From BJHL01 sp040378885 (GTDB lineage Bacteria; Planctomycetota; Phycisphaerae; Phycisphaerales; UBA1924): DNA of 64,000 nt. Below are positions 7,664 to 14,700 of the stretch, one piece after another; within the stretch, counting starts at the first letter, position 1, and every line of letters begins with the position of its first letter. Under the pieces are notes generated by a model that saw only the letters and a program-made list of their open reading frames with translations, searched no databases and was not told where the DNA came from. The DNA lies in contig JBKDAN010000030.1 of NCBI GenBank assembly GCA_046316615.1, positions 1 to 64,000 of the forward strand, in the 5' to 3' direction. A program made the position numbers and the translations under genes.

Positions 7664-9130
7664 ATGGTATCAAGTCCACAGACTAAACCACCACCCGACA
7701 CACCGACCGACTCGGCTCCAGCGCCGACCATCGGTCCGCCGATGCGAGCGCTCACCGACCTCGGGAACGCGGAACGTCTCGACGATCGCTTCGGACTTCT
7801 TCTCCGCTATTGCCACCCTCAGCGCGCGTGGTATCACTACGACGGGCAGCGATGGACGCGCGATCAAGTGGGCATCGTGAACGAGTACGCGCAGGAGACT
7901 GTCCGCGAGATATACGCCCAGGCGACGGATATCAGCGACTTCGACGATCGGAAGAAGGCCCTCGCGTGGGGCATCCAATCCGAGTCCGCGTCGAGGATCC
8001 GCGCGATGATCGAACTCGCGAGGTCCGTCCCGGGGATGCCCGTCCTGCCCGACGAGTTCGATCGCGACCCGTGGCTTCTCAACTGCCCGAACGGGACCGT
8101 CGATCTCCGCGACGGGCGTCTTCGTCCTCACACGCGGGACGACATGCTCACGGCGTTCTGCCCCACGATCTTCGATCCCAGCGCCAAGGCTCCCCGATGG
8201 GAGCAGTTCATCCGCGAAGTCACCGACGGCGACGATGATCTCGCCCGGTTTGTTCTCCGCTACTTCGGCTACTGCCTCACGGGGACGACTCGCGAGCAGA
8301 TCTTCCCGATCCTCTGGGGTCCGGGCGCGAACGGGAAGTCGGTCTTCCTCGACACCATCAAGGCAGTCCTCGGGACCGACTACGCGGTCGATGCCGCGCC
8401 GGACCTCTTCACGCTCTCGAAGTCGAAGCAGCACCCGACGGAACTCGCGGACCTTCGCGGTCGTCGGCTCGTCGTCGCGAGCGAGACGGAAGAGGACGCG
8501 GTCCTTCGACTCCAACTCGTCAAGCGCCTCTCGGGGGACGCGAGGATCAAGGCTCGATTCATGTACGGCGACTTCTTCGAGTTCGACCGGACACACAAGT
8601 CGATCCTCGTCACGAACTCGAAGCCCCTCATCTCCGAGGACACCGAAGCGGTATGGCGGCGCATCCGGCTTGTTCCCTTCACGGCGACGATCCCCCCGGA
8701 GCGCCGCGACCCGCGTCTTCTCGAACGTCTTCGCGCTGAAGCGCCCGGGATCCTCGCGAGCCTCGTTCGGGGATGCCTCGACTGGCAGCGTGAAGGACTC
8801 GGATCGGCGAAGGTCGTCGAGGCGGCGTCCGCCCAGTATCGCGCGAGGACCATCCGCGACGATCGCGGGTCGATCGCTCGGTTCGTCGAGGGACATTGCG
8901 AACGCGACGACGACGCGTTCACCCTCTCCGAGGATCTCCGCGAGCGGTTCGAGGCGGCGGGGTTCCCCACGCTCACGGCGAAGGACTTCGGGATCGCGCT
9001 CAAGGCTCTCGGGTTCCAGCCCGACCGACGACGCGATGGGCGGGGGTTCCGGGGACTCCGGCTCCGCTCGGGGACGGACGATCTCGGCGCTGAGTCTCCA
9101 CAGGAAGGGGGGTTCCCTTGCCCCATCTGA
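7664..9130 (+). CDS. SF3 helicase / D5-type replication protein of the element
   Basis: The 488-residue product resembles the C-terminal half of P4-type phage and plasmid primase-helicases. A D5_N-like region lies at about residues 30-180 (DPWLLNCPNGTVDLRDGRLR is diagnostic). The Walker A GPGANGKS starts at residue 219, a Walker B-like segment (RLVVASETEEDA) is near 270, and the SF3 motif C (SILVTNSKPLI) is near 314. A winged-helix tail follows (SIARFVEGHCERDDDAF onward). No N-terminal zinc or archaeal-type primase domain is present, so priming must come from elsewhere. AAGGAG about 10 bases before the ATG at 7664 supports this start. The iteron cluster immediately downstream is its likely origin. 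Confidence 0.9.
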   Translation: MVSSPQTKPPPDTPTDSAPAPTIGPPMRALTDLGNAERLDDRFGLLLRYCHPQRAWYHYDGQRWTRDQVGIVNEYAQETVREIYAQATDISDFDDRKKALAWGIQSESASRIRAMIELARSVPGMPVLPDEFDRDPWLLNCPNGTVDLRDGRLRPHTRDDMLTAFCPTIFDPSAKAPRWEQFIREVTDGDDDLARFVLRYFGYCLTGTTREQIFPILWGPGANGKSVFLDTIKAVLGTDYAVDAAPDLFTLSKSKQHPTELADLRGRRLVVASETEEDAVLRLQLVKRLSGDARIKARFMYGDFFEFDRTHKSILVTNSKPLISEDTEAVWRRIRLVPFTATIPPERRDPRLLERLRAEAPGILASLVRGCLDWQREGLGSAKVVEAASAQYRARTIRDDRGSIARFVEGHCERDDDAFTLSEDLRERFEAAGFPTLTAKDFGIALKALGFQPDRRRDGRGFRGLRLRSGTDDLGAESPQEGGFPCPI

Positions 9131-9639
9131 CTCGAACAGGGACAGACACGCCCACGCGGAGTGTGACGCGTGACGCGTGGAGATTCTCGCGTCACGCTCT
9201 CGCGTCACACTTTTTCATCGGGAAATACAGGCCCGATTCCACGTGTGACGCGTGTGACGTGAGTTCTTCCAAAGTTCACATACGCGCGTACGTATGCGAG
9301 AGTTTGGAAAACACGCGTCACACGCGTCACACGCGTCACGGACCCTTGTTTTCTCGATCGAAAATGGGTGACGCGTGCGTGACGCGTGGAAATCTCGCGT
9401 CACACAGGCCCGTGGAGGGGGAGGGGGGGGTCGAATCTCTGAGGCCGAACCACAGGGACCGACGCTCGCCCCCACGCTCACGCGCTCGCGACCCCGGTTC
9501 GCGCCGGATCGTCCGGATGCCCGCCATTCGCCATTAGCGCAATTCTCCCGCGTCCTCGCCCCTCACCCCTGCCCTTGTCACTCCCTCGCACCCTCGCGGC
9601 CCGTGGAAGCGATCCACGGCCCACCCGGAGACCTCCCCG
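9131..9639. other. Gene-free stretch: iteron cluster (candidate replication origin)
   Basis: No credible gene lies here. Bases 9164-9402 hold eleven exact copies of the heptamer TGACGCG or its complement CGCGTCA: 9164, 9171, 9246, 9369 and 9380 in one orientation; 9188, 9201, 9314, 9323, 9332 and 9396 in the other. Three are in tandem with a 9-base period (9314-9338). The clusters flank an AT-richer patch with a TTCCAAA...TTTGGAA dyad (9267-9273 and 9303-9309). This layout matches iteron origins served by an SF3 protein encoded next door. Bases 9403-9639 are a G-rich run and low-complexity C-rich sequence with no feature I can support. Confidence 0.7.
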
Positions 9640-10005
9640 ATGACGACCTCTCGCCCTTCTCGTCGCGCCGTTCCTGAGCCTCCCGCCCACCTCCGCCCCG
9701 AGTCGTCCGGGTGGTTTCGGGAGGTTGTGTCCGAGTTCGACCTCGAATCGCACCATCTGCACCTTCTCGCGATGGCGTGCGAAGCCCTCGACCGCGCGGC
9801 GGCGGCGCGGGAAGCGATCGCGGAACACGGCCCCGTGTTCACCGACCGATACGGCCAGCCCCGCGCGAGGCCCGAGGTGCAGATCGAGCGCGACTCGCGG
9901 ATCGCGTTCGCTCGGCTTCTCCGCGAACTCGGTCTCGACGTGGAAGGCCCGGTCGAGTCGCCCCGTCCGCCCCGCATCGCCCCCAACGCCAACCGGAGGA
10001 AGTGA
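9640..10005 (+). CDS. Phage terminase small subunit, P27 family
   Basis: The 121-residue protein has the P27 small-terminase pattern: HLRPESSGWFREVVSEFDLE at residues about 17-36, a helical AMACEALDRAAAAREAIAEHG, and PRARPEVQIERDSRIAFARL near 75-95. The small terminase recognises packaging DNA and recruits the large terminase ATPase. No large terminase gene is in the element, so this protein would have to work with a helper phage's motor, as in other phage satellites. GGAG 9 bases before the ATG supports the start. The next gene starts 2 bases after its stop. Confidence 0.88.
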   Translation: MTTSRPSRRAVPEPPAHLRPESSGWFREVVSEFDLESHHLHLLAMACEALDRAAAAREAIAEHGPVFTDRYGQPRARPEVQIERDSRIAFARLLRELGLDVEGPVESPRPPRIAPNANRRK

Positions 10006-10007
10006 CC

Positions 10008-10475
10008 ATGCCCCGAGGAATCCGTCGTCGCGCCAAGGCTCGGAGCGAGTGGACGCGCGAGCAGCGACAGCAACTTCTCACCGGCTTCGAGCACTTCGGG
10101 CAAGGCTTCGGGCGCGAGGGGTCGATCTATCGCCCCTTCGATCTCGACCTCGCCCGCGAAGCGTGGGAAGAACTCCGCGAGGAACTTCTCTCGGAGTTCA
10201 TCCGCGAGCGGCCCTTCGCTCGCCCGTGGGCGTGGTGGGTCTTCGATGCCCCCGAACCTCGCCGCGAGGCGGCGGAGGGAGAGGACAACCCCGACGCGGA
10301 GAAGTGGCTCGGCTCGCCCGCGTGGTGGGCGAACTACCGCGAGCGGCCCAGCGCCGACGCTCTCGCCTCGCACGGATGCGAGTCCTTCCGCGCGTACCTC
10401 GTGCGGCTCGGGCTTCTCACCGACTCGGAGCGGGCGATCGCGAGGGCGGAGCGCAACCGGAGGGCGAACCCATGA
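10008..10475 (+). CDS. Phage-type hypothetical protein with RPWAWWVFDAPEPR motif
   Basis: The 155-residue protein has a central signature, RPFARPWAWWVFDAPEPRR, that I have seen in unnamed proteins next to terminase genes in many prophages. No catalytic motif is visible. GGAGGAAG precedes the ATG at 10008. Its last codons overlap the next start in an ATGA. A packaging or capsid accessory role is inferred only from its place between the small terminase and the capsid gene. Confidence 0.7.
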   Translation: MPRGIRRRAKARSEWTREQRQQLLTGFEHFGQGFGREGSIYRPFDLDLAREAWEELREELLSEFIRERPFARPWAWWVFDAPEPRREAAEGEDNPDAEKWLGSPAWWANYRERPSADALASHGCESFRAYLVRLGLLTDSERAIARAERNRRANP

Positions 10476-10876
10476 ACTCCACCGAATCGAACTCCGGGCA
10501 TCCTGTGGGCACCTACCTCGTCGGGATCCCCGACGACGCGCTCGCCCGTCTCCGCGTCCTCATCGACTCGAAGGTCGTCCTTCGCGCTCCGCGCTTCGCG
10601 GCGTGGATGCTCGACCTCATCGACGACGAGGCGCTCCGGCGATGCCGGTCGATGATCGGCCCACCCCGGGAACCGTCGATGCCGACGCTCGACCATGCAC
10701 GATGGACGAACGCGGAGATCGGCGAAGCGATCGTCGTCGCGAACGTCCTCTCCGAGGTCGTCACCGACAACGCGGCGCGAGCCTTCGCGAGTCGCGTGAA
10801 CTCCGTCCTCATCGCGCTCGCTTCGTCGAGATTGGAGCGATCCGACTTGACGAACGAGGAACGCTCGGAAAAATGA
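10472..10876 (+). CDS. Hypothetical element protein, 134 residues
   Basis: The protein starts at an ATG overlapping the preceding stop (ATGA). It is predicted to be mainly helical (LARLRVLIDSKVVLRAPRF; EIGEAIVVANVLSEVVTDNA) with no signal peptide or membrane segment. I do not recognise the family. Its base composition and codon use match the neighbouring phage-type genes, so it is probably an integral part of the terminase-capsid block. It ends next to a run of TTCG-containing repeats. Confidence 0.6.
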   Translation: MNSTESNSGHPVGTYLVGIPDDALARLRVLIDSKVVLRAPRFAAWMLDLIDDEALRRCRSMIGPPREPSMPTLDHARWTNAEIGEAIVVANVLSEVVTDNAARAFASRVNSVLIALASSRLERSDLTNEERSEK

Positions 10877-11157
10877 AGAGTCCAACGCCGAAGAGGTCGG
10901 AACGTCCGACCTCCGGCCCAGTGAACGGACGCCACCAGCCAGCGCCACCTTCGGGGCGCACGACTGGCGATCGCGAGAACGCCACCTTCGGGGCAGACTC
11001 GCGAACCTCGGCGATCCGCGACACCGGACGATGCACCTTCGGGCATCGCGCCACCGTCGCAGAGTTCAAGATTGAACCTGCCGCGATCCTGCGCGCTCGT
11101 ACTCCGACCTCGGAGGACGCGGCCAGCCCCGAAAGGCGCATATCCCATGCCAGTTGA
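10873..11157 (+). CDS. Possible small ORF, 94 residues, over TTCG repeat region
   Basis: An ATG at 10873 overlaps the end of the previous gene and reads to a TGA at 11157, 11 bases past the capsid start. The peptide is low in hydrophobic residues and rich in Arg, Pro, Thr and Ser, and it encodes the repeats described below. It does not resemble a folded protein. It may be a coupled leader peptide or simply an open frame in a leader region; I favour the latter. Confidence 0.25.
   Translation: MKSPTPKRSERPTSGPVNGRHQPAPPSGRTTGDRENATFGADSRTSAIRDTGRCTFGHRATVAEFKIEPAAILRARTPTSEDAASPERRISHAS
10944..11044 (+). repeat. Three CCACCTTCGGGG-type repeats before the capsid gene
   Basis: GCCACCTTCGGGGC occurs exactly at 10944-10957 and 10981-10994, and a shorter form, GCACCTTCGGGC, at 11033-11044. 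Each sits in a short hairpin context with TTCG at or near the loop (for example GCGCC...GGGCGC at 10942-10959, CGATGC...GCATCG around the third). They could be RNA structures in the capsid mRNA leader or binding sites for the small terminase. Confidence 0.45.
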
Positions 11158-12505
11158 CAACAAGCAGCGTACTTGGCGCGACTACTCCGACGCGGAACTC
11201 GGCCCCGACCTCGCGGCCCTCCGTTCCGAACGCTCGGACCTCGTGAAGCGTGCGAACGTCGTCCTCGCGAAGGCGACGGCGGAGAACCGCGAACTCACCC
11301 CCGACGAGTCCCGCGAGGCCGACTCGCTTCTCGACGAAGCCCGCGCGATCGAACACCGGCTCGGCTCCGCGTCGATTCGCGACGCCCCGCGCCGCGCGGG
11401 GCAAGCGGCCTTCGACACGCACGATCGGGGGCGCGACTCCGACCCTCGACCCGGCGACGGTCCTCGCGACCGCTCCGGCGATCGCGGCGTCCAGCCCGGG
11501 GAGTTCCGCGCCCTGGCGAAGAACGAGAGCCTTCTCGAACACTTCCGCGCGACGGGCGAGGTCGAGGAACGGCGCTCGCGTCCCCTCTCCCTCGGGAAGA
11601 CCATCCGGGGCATCGTCACCGGCAAGTGGGACGGGGCGGCGGACGAACGTCGCGCCCTCTCCGGCTCGAACGACATCCTCGGCGGCTACATGCTCTCGAC
11701 CGAACTCTCCGCGAGTTGGATCGACCGCGCCCGCGCTCGCTCCGTCATGGCGCAGGCGGGCGTCCGCATCGCTCCGATGACCTCGGCGTCGATGGCGATG
11801 CTCCGCGTGACGGGTGATCCCACCCCGGCGTGGAGGATCGAAGGCGATCCGATCGCGTCCTCCGATCCGGTCTTCGGCGGCGTGACGTTCAACGCCCGCT
11901 CGCTCGCGGTCTCGATCCCGGTCTCGAAGGAACTTCTCGCGGACGCGGTGAACGCGGCGGAAGTGATCGAGTCCGTCCTCGCCTCGGCGATGGCGGTCGA
12001 GGTCGATCGGGCAGTCCTCGACGGCGACGGGAAGAACAAGCCCCAAGGCATCCGCCAAGCGGCGAACGTGGGCACGCTCGCGGTCGGCGGCGCGGCGAAC
12101 ATGATGCACTTCGCGCAGGCGGTCGGACAGGTTCGCCAGCAGAACGAGGAACCGACAGGGATCATCCTTCACCCCCGCACCTTCAGCGCCGCGATTGATC
12201 GCGACCTCGACACCACCAACCAGCCCCGCCAACTCCCGCCCTCGCTCCGCAACCTCCCGATGTTCCAGACGACCAGCGTCCCGGCGAACCTCTCCGGGTC
12301 GAACACCGTCGCATACGTCGGCGACTTCTCGCAAGTCGTCGTCGGCATGCGCCAGAACATCGAGATCTCCGTCGCGACCCAAGCGCGGGACGCGAGCGGG
12401 CGCGGCTTCGAGCGCAACGAGGCGATCATCCTCGCGACTCTCCGCGCGGACTCGATGCTCGTCCGCGAGCGGGCGTTCGTCGTCCTCACCGGCATCAGCA
12501 ACTAA
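11147..12505 (+). CDS. Major capsid protein, HK97 fold
   Basis: The 452-residue protein has the layout of HK97-family capsid proteins. A charged, helical N-terminal delta-domain-like part spans residues 1-140 (SERSDLVKRANVVLAKATAE; EADSLLDEARAIEHRLG). The shell domain follows, with LSTELSASWIDRARARSVMA at about 182-201, the P-domain-like strand AWRIEGDPI, and YVGDFSQVVVGMRQNIEISV near 388-407. No protease gene is nearby. The start ATG 11147 has AAAGGCG upstream. A capsid gene without portal or tail genes suggests either a capsid-remodelling satellite or a decayed prophage. Confidence 0.9.
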   Translation: MPVDNKQRTWRDYSDAELGPDLAALRSERSDLVKRANVVLAKATAENRELTPDESREADSLLDEARAIEHRLGSASIRDAPRRAGQAAFDTHDRGRDSDPRPGDGPRDRSGDRGVQPGEFRALAKNESLLEHFRATGEVEERRSRPLSLGKTIRGIVTGKWDGAADERRALSGSNDILGGYMLSTELSASWIDRARARSVMAQAGVRIAPMTSASMAMLRVTGDPTPAWRIEGDPIASSDPVFGGVTFNARSLAVSIPVSKELLADAVNAAEVIESVLASAMAVEVDRAVLDGDGKNKPQGIRQAANVGTLAVGGAANMMHFAQAVGQVRQQNEEPTGIILHPRTFSAAIDRDLDTTNQPRQLPPSLRNLPMFQTTSVPANLSGSNTVAYVGDFSQVVVGMRQNIEISVATQARDASGRGFERNEAIILATLRADSMLVRERAFVVLTGISN

Positions 12506-12876
12506 GCGCCTTCTCCAGCCCGGGGCACGCGGCCCCCGGGATTCCTTCCCTCGGGCGAGGTGCGAAAGCGCCCCGCCCGGGGTTCATGGTCCGACTTCCT
12601 CGCACAGCCCGACGCCAGCGCCCGCAGGTCCGACCCGGCGAGGTCGTCCGTCTCCCGCGCCGGATCATCGACGCGGTCCTCCGCGCGGGAACCGACGATC
12701 GCGTCCTCGTCCGCGAGGTCCACGCGCGGGCGGTGTACGTCGAGTCGATTCAGTGTCCGGGGGCGGCGTGGTATGTCCCGCTCGCGGCTACGCGACCGTC
12801 CTCACGAACGGGACAAGCAACCAAGCGGCGTATCCTCCGAAGTAGTTCCCTTCGGGAACCACATTGGGGAGCATTC
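12506..12876 (+). other. Weakly coding stretch between capsid and cargo genes
   Basis: No confident gene is seen. From an ATG at 12586 one frame stays open into the next gene and begins in a protein-like way (VRPGEVVRLPRRIIDAVLRA, DDRVLVREVHARAVYVES), as in a small head-associated protein. In another frame the end looks protein-like (YATVLTNGTSNQAAYPPK, stop at 12845). A small phage gene with a frameshift, or a decayed one, is possible. A hairpin GTTCCC-TTC-GGGAAC (about 12844-12858) and a GGGGAG site come just before the cargo gene. Confidence 0.3.
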
Positions 12877-13746
12877 ATGCCAGTTTCAATCAAGGCTCAC
12901 TGTTTCTGGGTTCAGTCCGTCAGCGGGACGTCGGAAGAGTTGAAGACGCTCGTGAAGAAGTTCGCGGACGACGGGAAGGACGTCGAGTTTTCACACGGGC
13001 TTCACACGTACCGCGCCTCTGAAGCGCAATGGACTTCGGCGGGTGTGTTCAGCGCGACCGTCTACAAACTCCGACACAACGATCTCCCGCTCGCGGTCAG
13101 CGACGAAGGTGTGGATGATCTCCCCATCGACGCGAAGACCGACCTCGGGGAGCCGATGGTCTTCGTCTACTACCCAGCGATCTCCGCCGCGATGGTCCAC
13201 TACGCCCACAACGGACCGCGGCACTCGGTGATTGCCCCGTTCCTGAATCAGATCGGGCATCCTCACGCGATCACCGTTGAGCCGATCATCCTCCGTGACA
13301 TGATGAAGCGGTTACAGGATGCCAAGTTCTTCCGGTCGATCAAGTTCACCCTTCGAGGCGTACAAGACAACAAGGAACTTCCGAAAGCGGGCTCGGCGGT
13401 AGCACATAGCGTGGAGATCGCGGACGAGTTGTCAGGGGTGAACGTCACGGTCGAGGTCACGATGGGGCACGCGAAGGGATCCCTCGGAGTCGGGAAGTTG
13501 AAGGACTTGGCGCGGCGACTCTCTCACTTTGGAGACCACGAGGTGACGACTCTGCAAGTCGATGCGGGGACTGAGGACGGCGGCGCGGTCGAGATGCTCG
13601 ACCTTCTGAAGGCAAAGGTCGGGACAGAGTTGGAGATTGCGGATCGGGGCCGCTACATGGATCGTGTGGATTGTCGAAGCAAACTGATCTACGCCTTCAA
13701 TCAGAGGAAGACCGAGATCGAACAGCAGTTGCGGGATCGGGACTGA
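12877..13746 (+). CDS. Soluble cargo protein, RexA-like candidate (two-gene defence cassette)
   Basis: The 289-residue protein has no signal peptide or membrane segment. I selected the ATG at 12877 because GGGGAG lies 6-7 bases upstream, although the frame is open to 12586. Several patterns recall lambda RexA as I remember it: an acidic turn then DLGEPMVFVYYPAISAAMVH near residue 90, HAITVEPIILRDMMKRL near 128, a beta-rich centre (VNVTVEVTMGHAKG), and a helical Arg/Lys-rich C-terminus (LIYAFNQRKTEIEQQLRD). The gene following one base later encodes a multi-pass membrane protein, as RexB follows RexA. Position at the far end of a satellite is where defence cargo is often found. The RexA link is a by-eye inference. 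Confidence 0.5.
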   Translation: MPVSIKAHCFWVQSVSGTSEELKTLVKKFADDGKDVEFSHGLHTYRASEAQWTSAGVFSATVYKLRHNDLPLAVSDEGVDDLPIDAKTDLGEPMVFVYYPAISAAMVHYAHNGPRHSVIAPFLNQIGHPHAITVEPIILRDMMKRLQDAKFFRSIKFTLRGVQDNKELPKAGSAVAHSVEIADELSGVNVTVEVTMGHAKGSLGVGKLKDLARRLSHFGDHEVTTLQVDAGTEDGGAVEMLDLLKAKVGTELEIADRGRYMDRVDCRSKLIYAFNQRKTEIEQQLRDRD

Positions 13747-13747
13747 C

Positions 13748-14293
13748 GTGTCGGACCATCTACCACCGCCCAACCTCTTGGAACGAATCAGCAGGCTCCG
13801 CCGCTGGTATCGTGGCTCCACGCTTCGCGGAGGGATCGAGCGATGGCACCCGTTCCTCTTGGGTGTCGCGGCAGGTGCGTTGGCGTGGAAAGCGGGGTTG
13901 ACCGACACGAATGTTCGGGGGCTTCTCGACAAGGTTCTCTCCGACGCGGTCTCCGTCGCGGCTGTCCTCGCGGGGTTCCAAGCGACGGCGCAATCGGTGA
14001 TGATGTCCCTGATCGAGTCCCCGGCGTGGGCGTTCTTGAAGAAGGTCAAGCACGACCGGGTACTCGTCAGTTACCACTGGACCGCGATATGGACGCTTCT
14101 CGCGTTCGTGGGCGTCTCCCTCGGGTTCTTGGCGCTCGATGCCGTCGGCTACGAAGTCACGAAGTGGACGCGCCTCGTCCCCGCGACTCTCGCCTTGCTC
14201 ATCGTGTGGGGAGCGGCGGCGAACATCCGGATCATCCGGTTGATGGCCGACCTTCTCCGCAACAAGGACGAACTCGCGAAGCGGGCGGGATAG
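13748..14293 (+). CDS. Membrane cargo protein, RexB-like candidate (two-gene defence cassette)
   Basis: The 181-residue product starts at a GTG one base after the previous stop, so the two genes are translationally linked. Hydrophobic segments lie at about residues 34-52 (WHPFLLGVAAGALAWKAGL), 60-90 (amphipathic, AVSVAAVLAGFQATAQSVMM), 113-137 (WTLLAFVGVSLGFLALDAVG) and 142-165 (LVPATLALLIVWGAAANIRI). A short basic head and a charged tail (RNKDELAKRAG) frame them. Three or four passes in under 200 residues fits a small channel or membrane effector such as RexB. No catalytic motif is present. The function is inferred from architecture and position. Confidence 0.5.
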   Translation: MSDHLPPPNLLERISRLRRWYRGSTLRGGIERWHPFLLGVAAGALAWKAGLTDTNVRGLLDKVLSDAVSVAAVLAGFQATAQSVMMSLIESPAWAFLKKVKHDRVLVSYHWTAIWTLLAFVGVSLGFLALDAVGYEVTKWTRLVPATLALLIVWGAAANIRIIRLMADLLRNKDELAKRAG

Positions 14294-14316
14294 CCCGTCA
14301 TCCATCGTTGGGGAAT

Positions 14317-14334
14317 CGGGTGTACGTACACCCG
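14317..14334 (+). repeat. 18-base perfect palindrome, candidate right arm-type site
   Basis: CGGGTGTACGTACACCCG is its own complement and contains TACACCCG in both orientations. The same octamer is found twice near the left end (5001-5020). It lies 123 bases before the right core repeat, inside the attachment region. Confidence 0.45.
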
Positions 14335-14456
14335 CGAGGGGATCGAAACGGGTCTTTTCGCCCTCTCGCCCCCACGCTCGCGAAGTGAACGTAAACGCCC
14401 TATTTCCAGCCTGATTCGCTCGAATCGAGGCATCGGGCCGATGGGCGTGTATCCGC

Positions 14457-14510
14457 CTTAAAATCCGCAGCCCTTTACCGGGCGTTCGGGTTCAAGTCCC
14501 GACGGGGCCA
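14457..14510 (+). pseudogene. Stranded 3' half of the original host tRNA-Leu (attR)
   Basis: The sequence starts with the 12-base core CTTAAAATCCGC and continues through a variable arm (GCCC/GGGC), a T arm (TCGGG TTCAAGT CCCGA) and the acceptor 3' side CGGGGCC plus A. These parts pair correctly with the 5' half at 4842-4884, so excision would restore a complete tRNA-Leu. No 5' half is present here and it cannot be a working tRNA. The TTTTCTTTTTT that follows (14512-14522) was probably the original tRNA terminator. Confidence 0.85.
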
Positions 14511-14700
14511 CTTTTCTTTTTTGAGCGGGCGTTCGGCACAAAATCTGCGGAAACCTTGGGCCTTGCTTCGGCAGAACTGATGAGCTCAGGGAGCCCCATT
14601 TTGGCTGCTTGTTCTTGGATCTGCAGTAGAATATTGCTGATGCCACGCGTGCCTGAGAGCCCGAAGTGGGTGACACCGTGGTGATCCGAGGAGAGAGAGC
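14511..14700 (+). promoter_or_regulatory. Leader of the SUMF1-like gene
   Basis: This stretch holds the T-run after the tRNA fragment and then the upstream region of the next gene. A TAGAAT at 14627-14632 is a good -10 match, but no -35 box lies at the right distance. GAGGAGAGAG directly before 14701 is the ribosome site. No gene is seen. Confidence 0.35.

Noticed and set aside
9164..9402. The repeated CGCGTCA array as a CRISPR
   Set aside because: The units are only 7 bases, occur in both orientations and have irregular spacing without spacer-like segments. Iterons explain them better.
12586..13746. One 386-residue protein in place of the cargo gene
   Set aside because: The first 97 residues include a hairpin and a ribosome-site region and look non-coding near the junction; GGGGAG before the ATG at 12877 marks a better start.
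7546..14450. The 11-base repeat CGATGGGCGTG at 7546 and near 14438 as a second att pair
   Set aside because: It is short, not in a tRNA, and the 12-base core in tRNA-Leu explains the ends fully.
14457..14510. A second functional tRNA-Leu
   Set aside because: There is no 5' half (no acceptor 5' strand or D arm) before the core; it is the displaced 3' half at attR.
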